Shown: positions 27,075 to 35,716, numbered from the stretch's first letter. The stretch: DNA of 64,000 bases from Kribbella sp. VKM Ac-2568 (GCF_004345365.1 NZ_SLVF01000012.1:186001-250000), one strand, 5' to 3'. Program-made: numbers and translations. The notes: generated by a model from the letters alone, not told the origin.

Positions 27075-28003
27075 TGTCTGCCCCTTCCGCCGAGCAGTTT
27101 CCAGTTGATCGCGGTGAACAGCAGCACCAGCATGAAGATGCTCAGGGCAATGGCCGCGGCGTAGCCGTAGTCGTTGGCGCCGAAGGCCTGGTTGTAGAAG
27201 TACATGACCACGGTGAGCCCGCTCTGGCCGGTGCCGCCGCTGTTGCCGACCATCACCTGCGGTTCGGTGAAGGTCTGCAGGCCGCCGATGGTCGACATGA
27301 TCACCGTGAAGAGCACCACCGGGCGCAACTGCGGCAGCGTGATCGAGAAGAAGGTCCGGAACGGCCCGGCCCCGTCGACCTTGGCCGCCTCGTACTGCTC
27401 GGTGGGGATCGCCTGCAGTCCGGCCAGGTAGATGATCGTGTTGTAGCCGGTCCACTGCCACACGATCATCGTGGAGATCGCGATCTTGATCCCCCACGGC
27501 TGCCCGAGCCAGTCCTCGGTGGGCAGCCCGAGCGCGCGCAGCCCGGCGTTGATCAGCCCGAAGTTGGTGCTGAAGACGGCGGCGAAGAAGATCGCCGCCG
27601 CCACCAGCGAGGTGATGTTCGGGATGAAGTAGGCGATCCGGTACACGCCCTTCAGCCGCACCGCCGAGTGCAGCATCACGGCCAGCACCATCGCGATCGC
27701 CAGCGTCGGCACGGTCGACATCGCGAACAGCACGACCGTGTTCCACAGGGACAACCAGAACGTGCTGTCCTCCAGCAGGAACCGGAAGTTCTGCAGCCCC
27801 ACCAGTTGCCGCGCGCCGAGCCCGTCCCACTTCTGGAAAGCGAGCAGGATCGTCGACGCGACCGGGTACAGCCCGAACACCAGGAAGATCAGGTAGAACG
27901 GCGACAGCGCCAGATAGAACCGCCAGTACGACCAGATGCTCCGCCTGCGCCCGGGCTTCGCAGTACTGGTCGTCCTGGGTGGCGCGGTCGCGGTCAGGGT
28001 CAC
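27071..28003 (-). CDS. Carbohydrate ABC transporter permease (MalF type)
   Basis: 310 aa from GTG at 28003 (GTGA overlap with the binding-protein gene). About six membrane segments (first at about 28-50, FYLALSPFYLIFLVFGLYPVA) and the EAA loop EQYEAAKVDGAGPFRTFFSITLPQLRPVVLF. Partner of the MalG-type permease at 26181-27074. Confidence 0.93.
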   Translation of the reverse strand: MTLTATAPPRTTSTAKPGRRRSIWSYWRFYLALSPFYLIFLVFGLYPVASTILLAFQKWDGLGARQLVGLQNFRFLLEDSTFWLSLWNTVVLFAMSTVPTLAIAMVLAVMLHSAVRLKGVYRIAYFIPNITSLVAAAIFFAAVFSTNFGLINAGLRALGLPTEDWLGQPWGIKIAISTMIVWQWTGYNTIIYLAGLQAIPTEQYEAAKVDGAGPFRTFFSITLPQLRPVVLFTVIMSTIGGLQTFTEPQVMVGNSGGTGQSGLTVVMYFYNQAFGANDYGYAAAIALSIFMLVLLFTAINWKLLGGRGRQ

Positions 28004-29286
28004 TGCACGCCCTGACGCTTGCCGATCTGCTTCGCCTTCGAGACGGCCTCAGCCCAGGCCGCGTCCGACGCCTTCTTGCCCGCCTGGACCAGCTTCAGGC
28101 CGTCGGTGAACGGCGCGGCGACCGCGGTGTCGAGCGGCGCCTCGTACGCGATCGGGATGTCCTTCGCGGCCGGCCCGAAGACCTCGATCGGCACTTGGCC
28201 GCCGAAGAACGGGTCCGCCGCCTTCAGCTGGGGCTTGTCGTAGGCCGCCGGGGCGGACGGGAAGATCTGCGCGTCGGCGAAGGCCTTGGCCTGGTTGTCC
28301 GCGCTGAGCATGTACTTGATCACCTCGAGCGCGGCGGCCGGATCGGCGGCGTTCTTGGTGATGGTCAGGAACGAGCCGCCGAAGTTCGCCGGGCCGCTCG
28401 GGGTCGGGGCGACCCGCCACTTCCCGACGCTGGTCTTGCAGGCGGCCTTGATGTCCAGGGCGACCCAGGCCGCGCCGGTCACGGTCGGCACCGTGCCCTG
28501 GTCGAGGCCGGCGTTCCAGTCCGGCGTACCGCCGAGCGTCTTGCCGTCGACGCCGGTGGTGATCGCCTTCACCGCGGTGTCCCAGGCCTTCCGGATGTGG
28601 TCCTGGTCGCCGATGAACTTGTTGTCCTTGTCGATGTAGCGCTCGGTGCCCTGGTTGACGATCGTGCCGTACATGTCGGTGGCGTCGGCAACGATCAGCG
28701 CCTTCGGGTTGGACTTCTTCAGCTCCAGCCCGGCGGCCAGGAAGTCGTCCCAGGTCTTCAGCTGCTCGGCCACCTTGGCGGGATCACCAGGCAGCCCGCC
28801 GACGGTGAAGACGTCCTCGCGGTAGAACAGCGCGGTCGGGCCGATGTCGATCGGGATGCCGATCACCTTGCCGTCCAGCGTGGTGGCCTGCTTGACCTTC
28901 CACCCCAGGTAGTCGCCCAGGAAGGAGTCGGCGCCGATCGTCTTCAGGTCGACGAAGCGGTCGGCCTGCGGCAGCAGCGAGGCGATGTCCTCACCCTTCA
29001 CGCCGGTGATGTCGGGGATGCTGGTGCCGCCGTTGAGAGTGGTGACCAGCTTCTGCTTGAAGTCGCCGCCGATCTCGGAGTACTTGATGTGCTGGTCGGG
29101 GAAGTGCGCGATGGTGTCGTCCAGGACCGTCTTGCCCAGGCCGCCCGGCCAGCACCACAGCGCGATGTTGCCGGTGGCGTTCTTCTTGGTCGATCCCGTG
29201 TCCATGCTGGACGAACAGCCGACAACAGTGCTGCCGAGCATGGCTGCGAAGCCCCCGGCGAGCAGCGTCCGACGTGAGAGCTCCAT
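28000..29286 (-). CDS. Sugar ABC transporter substrate-binding lipoprotein
   Basis: 428 aa. RRTLLAGG followed by lipobox VVGC puts the lipidated cysteine at 24, with a twin-arginine-like pair at 5-6 suggesting Tat export. Family 1 (MalE-like) binding-protein body with GGDFKQKLVTTLNGG, GPTALFYREDVF and WVALDIKAA. GGAAGG lies seven bases before the ATG, inside the end of the kinase gene four bases upstream. It defines the sugar specificity of the operon, which I cannot name; the GH4 partner suggests a beta- or alpha-linked disaccharide. Confidence 0.93.
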   Translation of the reverse strand: MELSRRTLLAGGFAAMLGSTVVGCSSSMDTGSTKKNATGNIALWCWPGGLGKTVLDDTIAHFPDQHIKYSEIGGDFKQKLVTTLNGGTSIPDITGVKGEDIASLLPQADRFVDLKTIGADSFLGDYLGWKVKQATTLDGKVIGIPIDIGPTALFYREDVFTVGGLPGDPAKVAEQLKTWDDFLAAGLELKKSNPKALIVADATDMYGTIVNQGTERYIDKDNKFIGDQDHIRKAWDTAVKAITTGVDGKTLGGTPDWNAGLDQGTVPTVTGAAWVALDIKAACKTSVGKWRVAPTPSGPANFGGSFLTITKNAADPAAALEVIKYMLSADNQAKAFADAQIFPSAPAAYDKPQLKAADPFFGGQVPIEVFGPAAKDIPIAYEAPLDTAVAAPFTDGLKLVQAGKKASDAAWAEAVSKAKQIGKRQGVQ

Positions 29287-29290
29287 GGTT

Positions 29291-30280
29291 CTACCTTCCT
29301 GACTGGTCGCGCTGGGGTGCGCTTCCGGTGTGCGCGCTGATCAGCGCGGCAAGGGATTGATCTTCTGGATGGTGCTGCTGCCATGCGGCCAGGTCGGCCC
29401 AGCGAGGCGCCGCGTCGGCGCCACCGAGCCGGGTCACGGAGAGCGCCGCCGTGAGCGCGGCGAACCGCACGCGCTCGGCCAGTGGCAGCTCCCACAACGT
29501 GGCCGCGATGAACCCGGCGGCGAACACATCACCCGCCCCGGTGGTGTCCGCCGCCTGGACTGGGAAAGCCGGTACTGCGACGCGCTCGCCGGTGCGGGCG
29601 TCCATCGCCAGGGCTCCGTTCGCCCCGTCTGACACGACGACTACCGGGACCTTGGTCGCCAGTCGCTCGAGCGCGTCGCCCGGGGACGTAGTACGGGTGT
29701 AGCTCATCGCCTCGCCGGCGTTCGGCAGGAACACGTCGCAGTGCTCCAGCTGGTCGAGCACAGCCGGGTCCCACTGTTCCGAGGGATCCCAGCCGACGTC
29801 GGCGAACACCACGCTGCCGGCCGCCTTCGCCTTCGCGAGCCACTCGTTCGGCCAGGGACCGATGTGAGCGGCGACGGCGCGAGCGGCCGGCGGCGTGGTG
29901 AGAAGCTCGTCGGCTGACAGCGGGGGAGGGGTACCCCGGGTGACCAGTGCCCGGTCGTTGTCATAGGCAAGGGCCACCGTGAGGGGGGTCTGCCAGCCGT
30001 CGAGCTTGCGGGAGAGGGTCAGATCGATGCCCTCGTCCTGGGTCAGCTTGTCCCAGAGACGGTGGCCGAGGTCGTCCGCGCCGAAGGCCGCGACGAGTCC
30101 GGTGCGCAGGCCCAGCCGGGCCAGCGCGACCGCGAAGTTGGCGATCCCGCCCGGGCTCTCGGCCGAGTCCGACGCCCAGACCTCGGTACCGGGCTGCGGT
30201 GCGGTGGGCAGGCCGAGGACGAGGTCGTGGAACACCAGGCCGGACACGACCACGTCCAGTGGCGTGTCTCGATCGCTCAT
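29291..30280 (-). CDS. PfkB-family carbohydrate kinase
   Basis: 329 aa, first gene of the ABC operon. N-terminal ribokinase motif SPGGIANFAVALARLGL, and the C-terminal DTTGAGDVFAAGF with catalytic Asp251. The start MSDRDTPLDVV at 30280 has CAGGAG ten bases upstream. In an operon with an importer and, divergently, a GH4 glycosidase, it probably phosphorylates the imported sugar or a released hexose. Which one is not shown by the sequence. Confidence 0.88.
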   Translation of the reverse strand: MSDRDTPLDVVVSGLVFHDLVLGLPTAPQPGTEVWASDSAESPGGIANFAVALARLGLRTGLVAAFGADDLGHRLWDKLTQDEGIDLTLSRKLDGWQTPLTVALAYDNDRALVTRGTPPPLSADELLTTPPAARAVAAHIGPWPNEWLAKAKAAGSVVFADVGWDPSEQWDPAVLDQLEHCDVFLPNAGEAMSYTRTTSPGDALERLATKVPVVVVSDGANGALAMDARTGERVAVPAFPVQAADTTGAGDVFAAGFIAATLWELPLAERVRFAALTAALSVTRLGGADAAPRWADLAAWQQHHPEDQSLAALISAHTGSAPQRDQSGR

Positions 30281-30336
30281 GGTCAGCACACTCCTGCAGG
30301 GTCGCTCAAACTCGTGCAGACAGTGTGGAACGGATG

Positions 30337-30390
30337 CGCAAAGTACGCAATACCCCTGCAGAGTTGTGATCGAGTGTGGCGTAGTTTGCG
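30337..30390. promoter_or_regulatory. Divergent promoter region with candidate DeoR operator
   Basis: CGCAAA (30337-30342), CGCAAT (30346-30351) and the inverted TTTGCG (30385-30390) lie in the 125-bp gap between the kinase operon and the DeoR gene. TGATAC at 30391-30396 could be the -10 for deoR, leaving almost no leader before GTG 30406. CTGCAG occurs twice nearby (30295, 30356). Confidence 0.45.
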
Positions 30391-30405
30391 TGATACGGTC
30401 TTTCC

Positions 30406-31158
30406 GTGTTGCCAAAGCAGCGGCAGGATCAGATCGTCCGCGCGCTTCGGGCCGACGGGGCCGGGGGTGTGAAGGTGCTGGCTGCCCAACTGGGGGTCAG
30501 CGAGGCGACGATCCGGCGCGACCTCGAGCAGTTGCACGAGCAGGGCCGGCTGACCCGCGTGTACGGCGGTGCGCTGGCTGTCGATGGTGGCGACGAACCC
30601 TTCGCCGAGGTCAGCGCGGTACGGGCCGATGAGAAGGACAAGATCGCGCGGCGGGCTGCTGCCCTGGTCAGCGACGGTCAGTCCGTGCTGCTCGACATCG
30701 GGACCACCGCGCTCCGGCTCGCGCAGCATCTGCACGGGCGGTCGTTGACCGTGGTGACGAGCAACCTCGCCGTACTGGAGGAGTTGCAGAACGACGAGCA
30801 GATCGAACTGATCATCCTGGGCGGCTTCGTCCGGCGCAGCTACCGGTCTCTCGTCGGATACCTGACCGAGGAGAGCCTGCGGCAGATCCACGTCGACTGG
30901 CTGTTCCTCGGGACCAGTGGGATTCGCCCCGACGGGCGGGTGATGGACAGCACGATGATCGAGGTACCGGTGAAGCGGGCGATGATCAAGGCTGCCGACC
31001 GGGTGGTGCTGCTGGCCGACGCGACCAAGTTCCCCGGCCACGGTGTCGCCAAGGTGTGCGAGCCGTCCGAGCTTTCAATGGTGGTGACCGAGCCCGGCGC
31101 CGACGAGGCGACCCGGGCGCAGATGGAGGAGGCAGGGGTGCAGGTGGTGCTCACGTGA
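30406..31158 (+). CDS. DeoR-family sugar-responsive repressor
   Basis: 250 aa. DeoR helix-turn-helix (about 6-57, RQDQIVRALRADGAGGVKVLAAQLGVSEATIRRDLEQL) and DeoRC sugar-phosphate sensor domain with LLDIGTTALRLAQHL, VVTSNLAVLEEL and the C-terminal LLADATKFPGHGVAKVCE. No ribosome site precedes GTG 30406 and a -10-like TGATAC lies ten bases upstream, so the mRNA may be leaderless. Divergent from the importer/kinase operon and coupled to GH4 by a GTGA overlap; probably represses both arms until a sugar phosphate binds. Confidence 0.92.
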   Translation: MLPKQRQDQIVRALRADGAGGVKVLAAQLGVSEATIRRDLEQLHEQGRLTRVYGGALAVDGGDEPFAEVSAVRADEKDKIARRAAALVSDGQSVLLDIGTTALRLAQHLHGRSLTVVTSNLAVLEELQNDEQIELIILGGFVRRSYRSLVGYLTEESLRQIHVDWLFLGTSGIRPDGRVMDSTMIEVPVKRAMIKAADRVVLLADATKFPGHGVAKVCEPSELSMVVTEPGADEATRAQMEEAGVQVVLT

Positions 31159-32501
31159 GACTGACCATCCTCGGCGGCGGGGGATTCCGGGTGCCGCTCG
31201 TATACCAGGCCCTGCTGGGGGATCGCGGCGATGGCCGGATCACCTCGGTCGTGCTCTACGACACCGACCGCTCCCGGCTGGCGTCGATCGGTTCCGTACT
31301 CCGGCAGCAGGCCGACCTGGCTCCGGGCGCTGCCCCGGTGGTGACGGAGACGACCGATCTCGACGAGGCCCTGCGGGGTGCGGACTTCGTCTTCTCCGCG
31401 ATCCGGGTGGGTGGACTCGAGGGGCGCACGATCGACGAACGCGTCGCGCTCGACCTCGGCGTACTCGGTCAGGAGACAGTCGGCGCGGGCGGCATCGCGT
31501 ACGGGTTGCGCACGTTGCCGGTGGCAACGGCCATCGCCCAGCGGGTGGCTGCGGTGGCTCCCGAGGCCTGGGTCATCAACTTCACCAACCCGGCCGGCAT
31601 GGTGACCGAGGCGATGATCCCGTACCTGGGCGACCGGGTGATCGGGATCTGCGACTCTCCCTCCGGGCTCGGGCGACGGGCCGCGCTGGCCCTCGGGCTG
31701 GACGCGTCGCAGGTGTTCTACGACTACGCGGGGCTGAATCACCTTGGCTGGTTGCGAGGGCTGCAGTCGGGTGGTGTCGATCACCTGCCGGCGTTGCTCG
31801 CGGACTCGGCGGCGCTCGCGGACTTCGAGGAGGGCCGGCTCTTCGGGGTGGAGTGGCTGCGCTCGCTCGGGTCGATCCCGAACGAGTACCTGCACTACTA
31901 CTACTTCGCGCGGGAGACCTTGGCGGCCGTGCAGACCGTCGAGCAGACGCGTGGCACGTTCCTGCTGGAGCAGCAGTCCGCCTTCTACGCGGAGACCGCC
32001 CGGCACCCGTCAGCCGCCCTGGAGCTGTGGCAGAAGACCCGGGCCGAGCGCGAGTCGACGTACATGGTCGAGAGTCGCGCGGTCGCCGAGGCGGGGGAGC
32101 GGGACGAGCGGGACATGTCCGCGGGTGGCTATGAGCAGGTCGCGCTGTCGTTGATGCGGGCGATAGCCCACAACGAACGCGCCTCGCTCATCCTCAACGT
32201 GCGGAACCGCGGCACCCTCCGGCATCTGGATGACGACGCCGTCGTCGAGATCCCGTGCACGGTCGACGCGAACGGCGCCCGGCCGGTGGACGTGTCCCAG
32301 CTCACCGACCACCAGGCCGGCCTGGTCTGCGCTGTCAAGGCCGTCGAACGCTCCACCATCGAAGCCGCCGCGACCGGCTCCCGAGCCGCCGCCATCCGAG
32401 CCTTCGCCTGGCACCCCCTGATCGACTCGGTCACGGCCGCCCACCAGCTCCTCGACGGCTATGTCGACCACCTCCCCGACCTCGCCCCCTTCCGCTCCTG
32501 A
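31155..32501 (+). CDS. GH4 glycosidase (6-phospho-beta-glucosidase-like)
   Basis: 448 aa from GTG 31155, overlapping deoR by four bases. Rossmann start LTILGGGGFRVPLVYQALL binds NAD. ICDSP (165-169, Cys166) and LNHLGW (His196) are the divalent-metal ligands; INFTNPAGM and LGQETVGAGG are further GH4 motifs. This family cleaves by NAD-dependent oxidation-elimination, usually on 6-phosphorylated glucosides. No PTS gene is present, so the phosphorylated substrate would have to come from the PfkB kinase, or the enzyme acts on an unphosphorylated sugar. Confidence 0.9.
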   Translation: MRLTILGGGGFRVPLVYQALLGDRGDGRITSVVLYDTDRSRLASIGSVLRQQADLAPGAAPVVTETTDLDEALRGADFVFSAIRVGGLEGRTIDERVALDLGVLGQETVGAGGIAYGLRTLPVATAIAQRVAAVAPEAWVINFTNPAGMVTEAMIPYLGDRVIGICDSPSGLGRRAALALGLDASQVFYDYAGLNHLGWLRGLQSGGVDHLPALLADSAALADFEEGRLFGVEWLRSLGSIPNEYLHYYYFARETLAAVQTVEQTRGTFLLEQQSAFYAETARHPSAALELWQKTRAERESTYMVESRAVAEAGERDERDMSAGGYEQVALSLMRAIAHNERASLILNVRNRGTLRHLDDDAVVEIPCTVDANGARPVDVSQLTDHQAGLVCAVKAVERSTIEAAATGSRAAAIRAFAWHPLIDSVTAAHQLLDGYVDHLPDLAPFRS

Positions 32502-32530
32502 GGCCGCGAAGTGGTGAGTTGTCACTCACT

Positions 32531-32578
32531 CGTGGATCCGCGTTGCCGGTAATCGCTTGCCGGCCCCCTCGATCCACG
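32531..32578 (+). repeat. Inverted repeat CGTGGATC-n32-GATCCACG
   Basis: Exact 8-bp arms at 32531-32538 and 32571-32578, about 30 bases after the GH4 stop. Probably part of the transcription end of the sugar operon, though the long loop is unusual. The rest of 32502-32784 holds the rpsP promoter and leader. Confidence 0.35.
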
Positions 32579-32614
32579 ACTGGGCGCCACTCGCTCCTCC
32601 CCGGGGGAGTGGAA

Positions 32615-32644
32615 TTGGTTCGGGGTGGGGGGATCTGGCAGAAT
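32615..32644 (+). promoter_or_regulatory. Predicted rpsP promoter, TTGGTT-n18-CAGAAT
   Basis: -35 TTGGTT at 32615-32620 and -10 CAGAAT at 32639-32644 imply a leader of about 135 bases before rpsP. A GC palindrome (CTCCCC/GGGGAG) lies just upstream at about 32596-32608. Confidence 0.5.
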
Positions 32645-32784
32645 GGCGGGCTGAGTCCGTCTGGATCGCGTGCAGCCCTCTAACTCCACGTCCCATGGCG
32701 GCCCATCCGAGTGGCTGCTCGTTGTCCCCACGACGCCGGTTGCTGCTCAACCAGACATGAAATCCCGAGGGAGACCCCACAAAC

Positions 32785-33381
32785 GTGGCAGTCAAGATCC
32801 GTTTGAAGCGCATCGGCAAGAAGCGTGCGCCGCACTACCGCATCGTCGTGATGGACGCCCGCACCAAGCGTGACGGCCGCGCCATCGAGGAGATCGGCAA
32901 GTACAACCCGAAGACCGAGCCGTCGTTCATCCACGTCGAGTCGGACCGGGCGCAGTACTGGCTGGGCGTCGGCGCGCAGCCGACCGAGGCCGTCGAGGCG
33001 ATCTTCAAGGCCAGCGGTGACTGGCAGAAGTTCAAGGGCCTGGAGGCCCCGGCGCCGCTGCGGGTCAAGGAGCCGAAGCGTGACAAGCAGGAGATCTTCA
33101 ACGAGGCCCTCGCCGAGGCGCACGGCACCGTGAAGACCGACGCCGTCACGACCAAGAAGGCCGCCGCCAAGAAGGCTGAGCCGAAGGCCGAGAAGAAGGC
33201 CGACGCCGCCAAGGACGACGCCCCCAAGGACGAGGCTCCCAAGGACGAGGCTCCCAAGGACGAGGCTCCCAAGGACGAGGCTCCCAAGGACGAGGCCGCC
33301 AAGGTCGAGGCGAATGCTGACGAGGCTCCGGCCGCCGACGCTCCCGCCGCCGAGGCGCCGGCCGACGACGCCAAGGCCTGA
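32785..33381 (+). CDS. rpsP: 30S ribosomal protein bS16
   Basis: 198 aa from GTG 32785. Residues 1-82 are standard bS16 ([26 protein letters not shown] ... NPKTEPSFI). An actinobacterial extension follows (to about 130) and then a low-complexity acidic/basic tail with PKDEA repeats and an Ala-rich end, making it more than twice the size of the E. coli protein. First gene of the rpsP-khpA-rimM-trmD run. GAGGGAG lies about 12 bases before the start. Confidence 0.96.
   Translation: MAVKIRLKRIGKKRAPHYRIVVMDARTKRDGRAIEEIGKYNPKTEPSFIHVESDRAQYWLGVGAQPTEAVEAIFKASGDWQKFKGLEAPAPLRVKEPKRDKQEIFNEALAEAHGTVKTDAVTTKKAAAKKAEPKAEKKADAAKDDAPKDEAPKDEAPKDEAPKDEAPKDEAAKVEANADEAPAADAPAAEAPADDAKA
33211..33300 (+). 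repeat. Six tandem 15-bp units inside rpsP
   Basis: Units of AAGGACGAGGCTCCC, of which four (33226-33285) are identical; the first and last differ slightly. They encode KDEAP repeats in the protein tail. Unit number is likely to vary between strains. Confidence 0.8.
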
Positions 33382-33383
33382 CC

Positions 33384-33638
33384 ATGATGGAGACCGAGGC
33401 GCTCGAGCACCTGGTCCGAGGCATCGTGGACAACCCTGACGACGTCAGCGTCCGGTCCCGCAACCTGCGGCGCGGACGCACCCTCGAGGTGCACGTGCAC
33501 CCCGACGACATCGGCAAGGTGATCGGCCGCAACGGCCGGACGGCGACCGCGATCCGTACCGTGGTCGGGGCGCTCAGCTCCGAGGCGTCGGTCCGGATCG
33601 ACTTCGTCGACGAGTTCAACCGGCGCCCGCGCCGCTGA
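33384..33638 (+). CDS. khpA: KH-domain RNA-binding protein KhpA
   Basis: 84 aa, one KH domain with the RNA-binding loop IGRNGRTA (about 50-57) and VRIDFVDEF at the end. Two bases after the rpsP stop, the universal position in actinobacteria. A global RNA chaperone that often partners KhpB/Jag. Confidence 0.93.
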   Translation: MMETEALEHLVRGIVDNPDDVSVRSRNLRRGRTLEVHVHPDDIGKVIGRNGRTATAIRTVVGALSSEASVRIDFVDEFNRRPRR

Positions 33639-33653
33639 GCCCGAACAGTCCCT

Positions 33654-33688
33654 GAAGGGCCGTACCCACACCCTGGGTGCGGCCCTTC
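33654..33688 (+). terminator. Long hairpin between khpA and rimM
   Basis: GAAGGGCCG (33654-33662) pairs with CGGCCCTTC (33680-33688); the stem continues inside through a U-G pair and ACCCA/TGGGT, about 15 pairs with a 5-base loop. No T-run. Likely a partial terminator or processing stem. Confidence 0.6.
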
Positions 33689-33716
33689 ACTGCTATACCG
33701 ACACTGTGCAACAGGT

Positions 33717-33760
33717 GGGCCCCGTTCGGGCCCGGTTCAAGTAGGGCCCGCTGCGGGCTC
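33717..33760 (+). promoter_or_regulatory. rimM leader with three interchangeable GGGCCC segments
   Basis: GGGCCC at 33717, 33728 and 33744 form two adjacent hairpins (33717-33733 and 33744-33760), but each segment can also pair with either other. TATACC at 33694 may be a -10 for a separate rimM-trmD transcript. Confidence 0.4.
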
Positions 33761-33784
33761 ACGGTCAGAAGGTAGGAACTTGCG

Positions 33785-34342
33785 GTGCTGGTGATCGTCG
33801 GCCGGATCGGCCGGGCCCACGGGATCAAGGGCGAGGTTGGCCTGGATGTGCGGACGGACGAGCCGGACCGCCGGTTCGCCGACGGCGCGAAGCTCGTCAC
33901 GACCGAGAAGACCCCGCGCACCCTCACGGTCGACGCCAGTCGCTGGCACAGCGGCCGCCTGCTGGTGAAGTTCGCCGAGGCGCCGGACCGGACCGCCGCG
34001 GAACTCTTGCGCAACCTGGAGCTCCAGGCCGAGATCGACGAGGACGAGCGCCCGGAGGACCCGGAGGAGTACTACGACCGCGAGCTGATCGGCCTGAAGG
34101 TCCGGACCACCGAGGGCGTGGAAGCGGGCGAGGTGATCGACGTGGTGCACCTGCCGTCGCAGGACCTGCTGGAGATCCGCCGCCCGGCCGGCAACGCAGT
34201 ACTGGTCCCACTGGTTGAGGAACTGGTCCCGGAGATCGACCTGGCCACGCAGTATGTCGTAGTGGCCGACCGGCCCGGTCTGCTCGACCCGGAGGGCGCA
34301 GAGGTGGTCGCGACGGAGCCCGCCCAGGGAGCTGGCGACTGA
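33785..34342 (+). CDS. rimM: 16S rRNA processing protein RimM
   Basis: 185 aa. N-terminal beta-barrel ([24 protein letters not shown]) and PRC-barrel C-terminal domain ([25 protein letters not shown] ... [15 protein letters not shown]). Assists maturation of the 30S head and binds uS19. GTG start with AGGTAGGAA upstream. The stop shares its last base with the trmD start (TGATG). Confidence 0.94.
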   Translation: MLVIVGRIGRAHGIKGEVGLDVRTDEPDRRFADGAKLVTTEKTPRTLTVDASRWHSGRLLVKFAEAPDRTAAELLRNLELQAEIDEDERPEDPEEYYDRELIGLKVRTTEGVEAGEVIDVVHLPSQDLLEIRRPAGNAVLVPLVEELVPEIDLATQYVVVADRPGLLDPEGAEVVATEPAQGAGD

Positions 34343-35562
34343 TGAGGCTGGACGTCGTCTCGATCTTCCCGGAGTACCTGGCCGCGCTGGACGTGAGCCT
34401 GGTCGGCAAGGCGGCCAAGAGCGGTCTGTTGGACGTTCGGGTGCACGACCTGCGCGAGTGGACTCATGACCGCCACCGGACCGTCGACGACACCCCGTAC
34501 GGCGGCGGCGCGGGCATGGTGATGAAGCCCGAGCCGTGGGGTGAGGCGCTGGACGACGTCGCCCCGGCCGATGGTCCCTCGCAGCCGCGGCTGATCGTGC
34601 CGACGCCTGCTGGTAGGCCGTTCACCCAGGCCCTTGCGTATGAGCTTGCCGCTGAGCCTTGGCTGACCTTCGCCTGCGGGCGGTACGAGGGCATCGACGC
34701 GCGGGTGGCGGAGCATGCTGCCGAGCGGATGCGGGTGGACGAGGTCTCCATCGGGGACTACGTGCTCAATGGCGGCGAGGTCGCAGTACTGGTCATGGTG
34801 GAGGCTATTGCCCGGCTGCTGCCCGGTGTGATCGGCAACCCGGAGTCCCTGGCCGAGGAGTCCCACTCGGGCGACGGCCTGCTGGAGTACCCGGTCTACA
34901 CGAAGCCCACCTCCTGGCGCGGCCACGAGGTCCCGGAGGTCCTGCTGTCGGGCAACCACGCGCTGATCGCCAAGTGGCGCCACGACGAGTCCGTACGCCG
35001 TACCGCCGAGCGCCGGCCGGATCTCCTGGCGGCCTGGGGTGCCACCGTGGGTCACAAGGCCGACGTCGTGGAGCGCAAGGAGGACGCCGCGCTGCTGGCG
35101 AAGGTGCTGCCCGCGAGCGAGGCCGACGCCGGGGAGATCAACACCCTGCAGCGTGCGGCGTACCTGACCGAGGGCCAGGCATACGCGGACCTGACCATCC
35201 CGCCGCTGCAGGAGGAACTCGCGGGCACGATCGAGCGGATCGCCCAAGGCGGGGTGTGGAAGGCGATGGTCGGCGCCCGGGTCGTGGGATCCGTCCAGGT
35301 GGTCGTAGAAGGCGAGGTGGCCCGGATCGGCCGGTTGATGGTGGCGCCCGATTGGCAGGGCCGTGGCATCGGGAAGAAGCTGCTCCGGGTCGCGGAGCAG
35401 ACCGCGCCCGCCGAGGTCACGCGGTACGAGCTGTCCACGGGTGCGGAGAGTGACCGCAACCTGCAGCTGTACCGGAATACCGGTTACCGAGAGGTAAGTA
35501 GGGAGCAACAGACTGCGAAAGTGGAGCTGGTGCTCCTGATGAAGCGGCGACGGCGACGCTGA
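34342..35562 (+). CDS. trmD: tRNA (guanine-N1-)-methyltransferase TrmD fused to a GNAT acetyltransferase
   Basis: 406 aa, far longer than the usual 230-270. Residues 1-235 are complete Trm[14 protein letters not shown], the [12 protein letters not shown] cap, the knotted SAM site ([19 protein letters not shown]) and catalytic Asp178 in [16 protein letters not shown]; it makes m1G37 in tRNA. Residues about 255-400 are a GNAT domain with [20 protein letters not shown] (acetyl-CoA loop QGRGIG, about 339-344) and YRNTGYREV. The reading frame is continuous with no internal stop. The acetylation target is unknown. Confidence 0.92.
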   Translation: MRLDVVSIFPEYLAALDVSLVGKAAKSGLLDVRVHDLREWTHDRHRTVDDTPYGGGAGMVMKPEPWGEALDDVAPADGPSQPRLIVPTPAGRPFTQALAYELAAEPWLTFACGRYEGIDARVAEHAAERMRVDEVSIGDYVLNGGEVAVLVMVEAIARLLPGVIGNPESLAEESHSGDGLLEYPVYTKPTSWRGHEVPEVLLSGNHALIAKWRHDESVRRTAERRPDLLAAWGATVGHKADVVERKEDAALLAKVLPASEADAGEINTLQRAAYLTEGQAYADLTIPPLQEELAGTIERIAQGGVWKAMVGARVVGSVQVVVEGEVARIGRLMVAPDWQGRGIGKKLLRVAEQTAPAEVTRYELSTGAESDRNLQLYRNTGYREVSREQQTAKVELVLLMKRRRRR

Positions 35563-35582
35563 TTTCGTTGCGGCCATGCCGG

Positions 35583-35695
35583 TGTGGCAAACTTGGTCGC
35601 TGTTGCCGTTCGGTGCTCCTGCCACAGGGGGTGACCACCGATCGGCGACATCTATGACTCCTCACCATTCGAGCATTCGTGGGTGACCTGTGGCA
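35583..35695 (+). promoter_or_regulatory. rplS leader with competing stems
   Basis: TGTGGCA (35583-35589) can pair with TGCCACA (35620-35626). The latter, extended to TGCCACAGG (35620-35628), can instead pair over 9 bp with CCTGTGGCA (35687-35695), five bases before the ribosome site. Two exclusive folds suggest attenuation or L19 feedback. Confidence 0.5.
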
Positions 35696-35716
35696 CGCGC
35701 GAGGAAGAGACACCTG

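Noticed and set aside
32502-32784. Possible small gene between the GH4 gene and rpsP
   Set aside because: Frames of 60-70 codons exist on both strands but lack ribosome sites and known motifs; the interval is better explained as terminator plus rpsP promoter and leader.
34342-35562. TrmD and GNAT as two separate genes
   Set aside because: No stop, start or ribosome site between residues 235 and 260; the frame is continuous.
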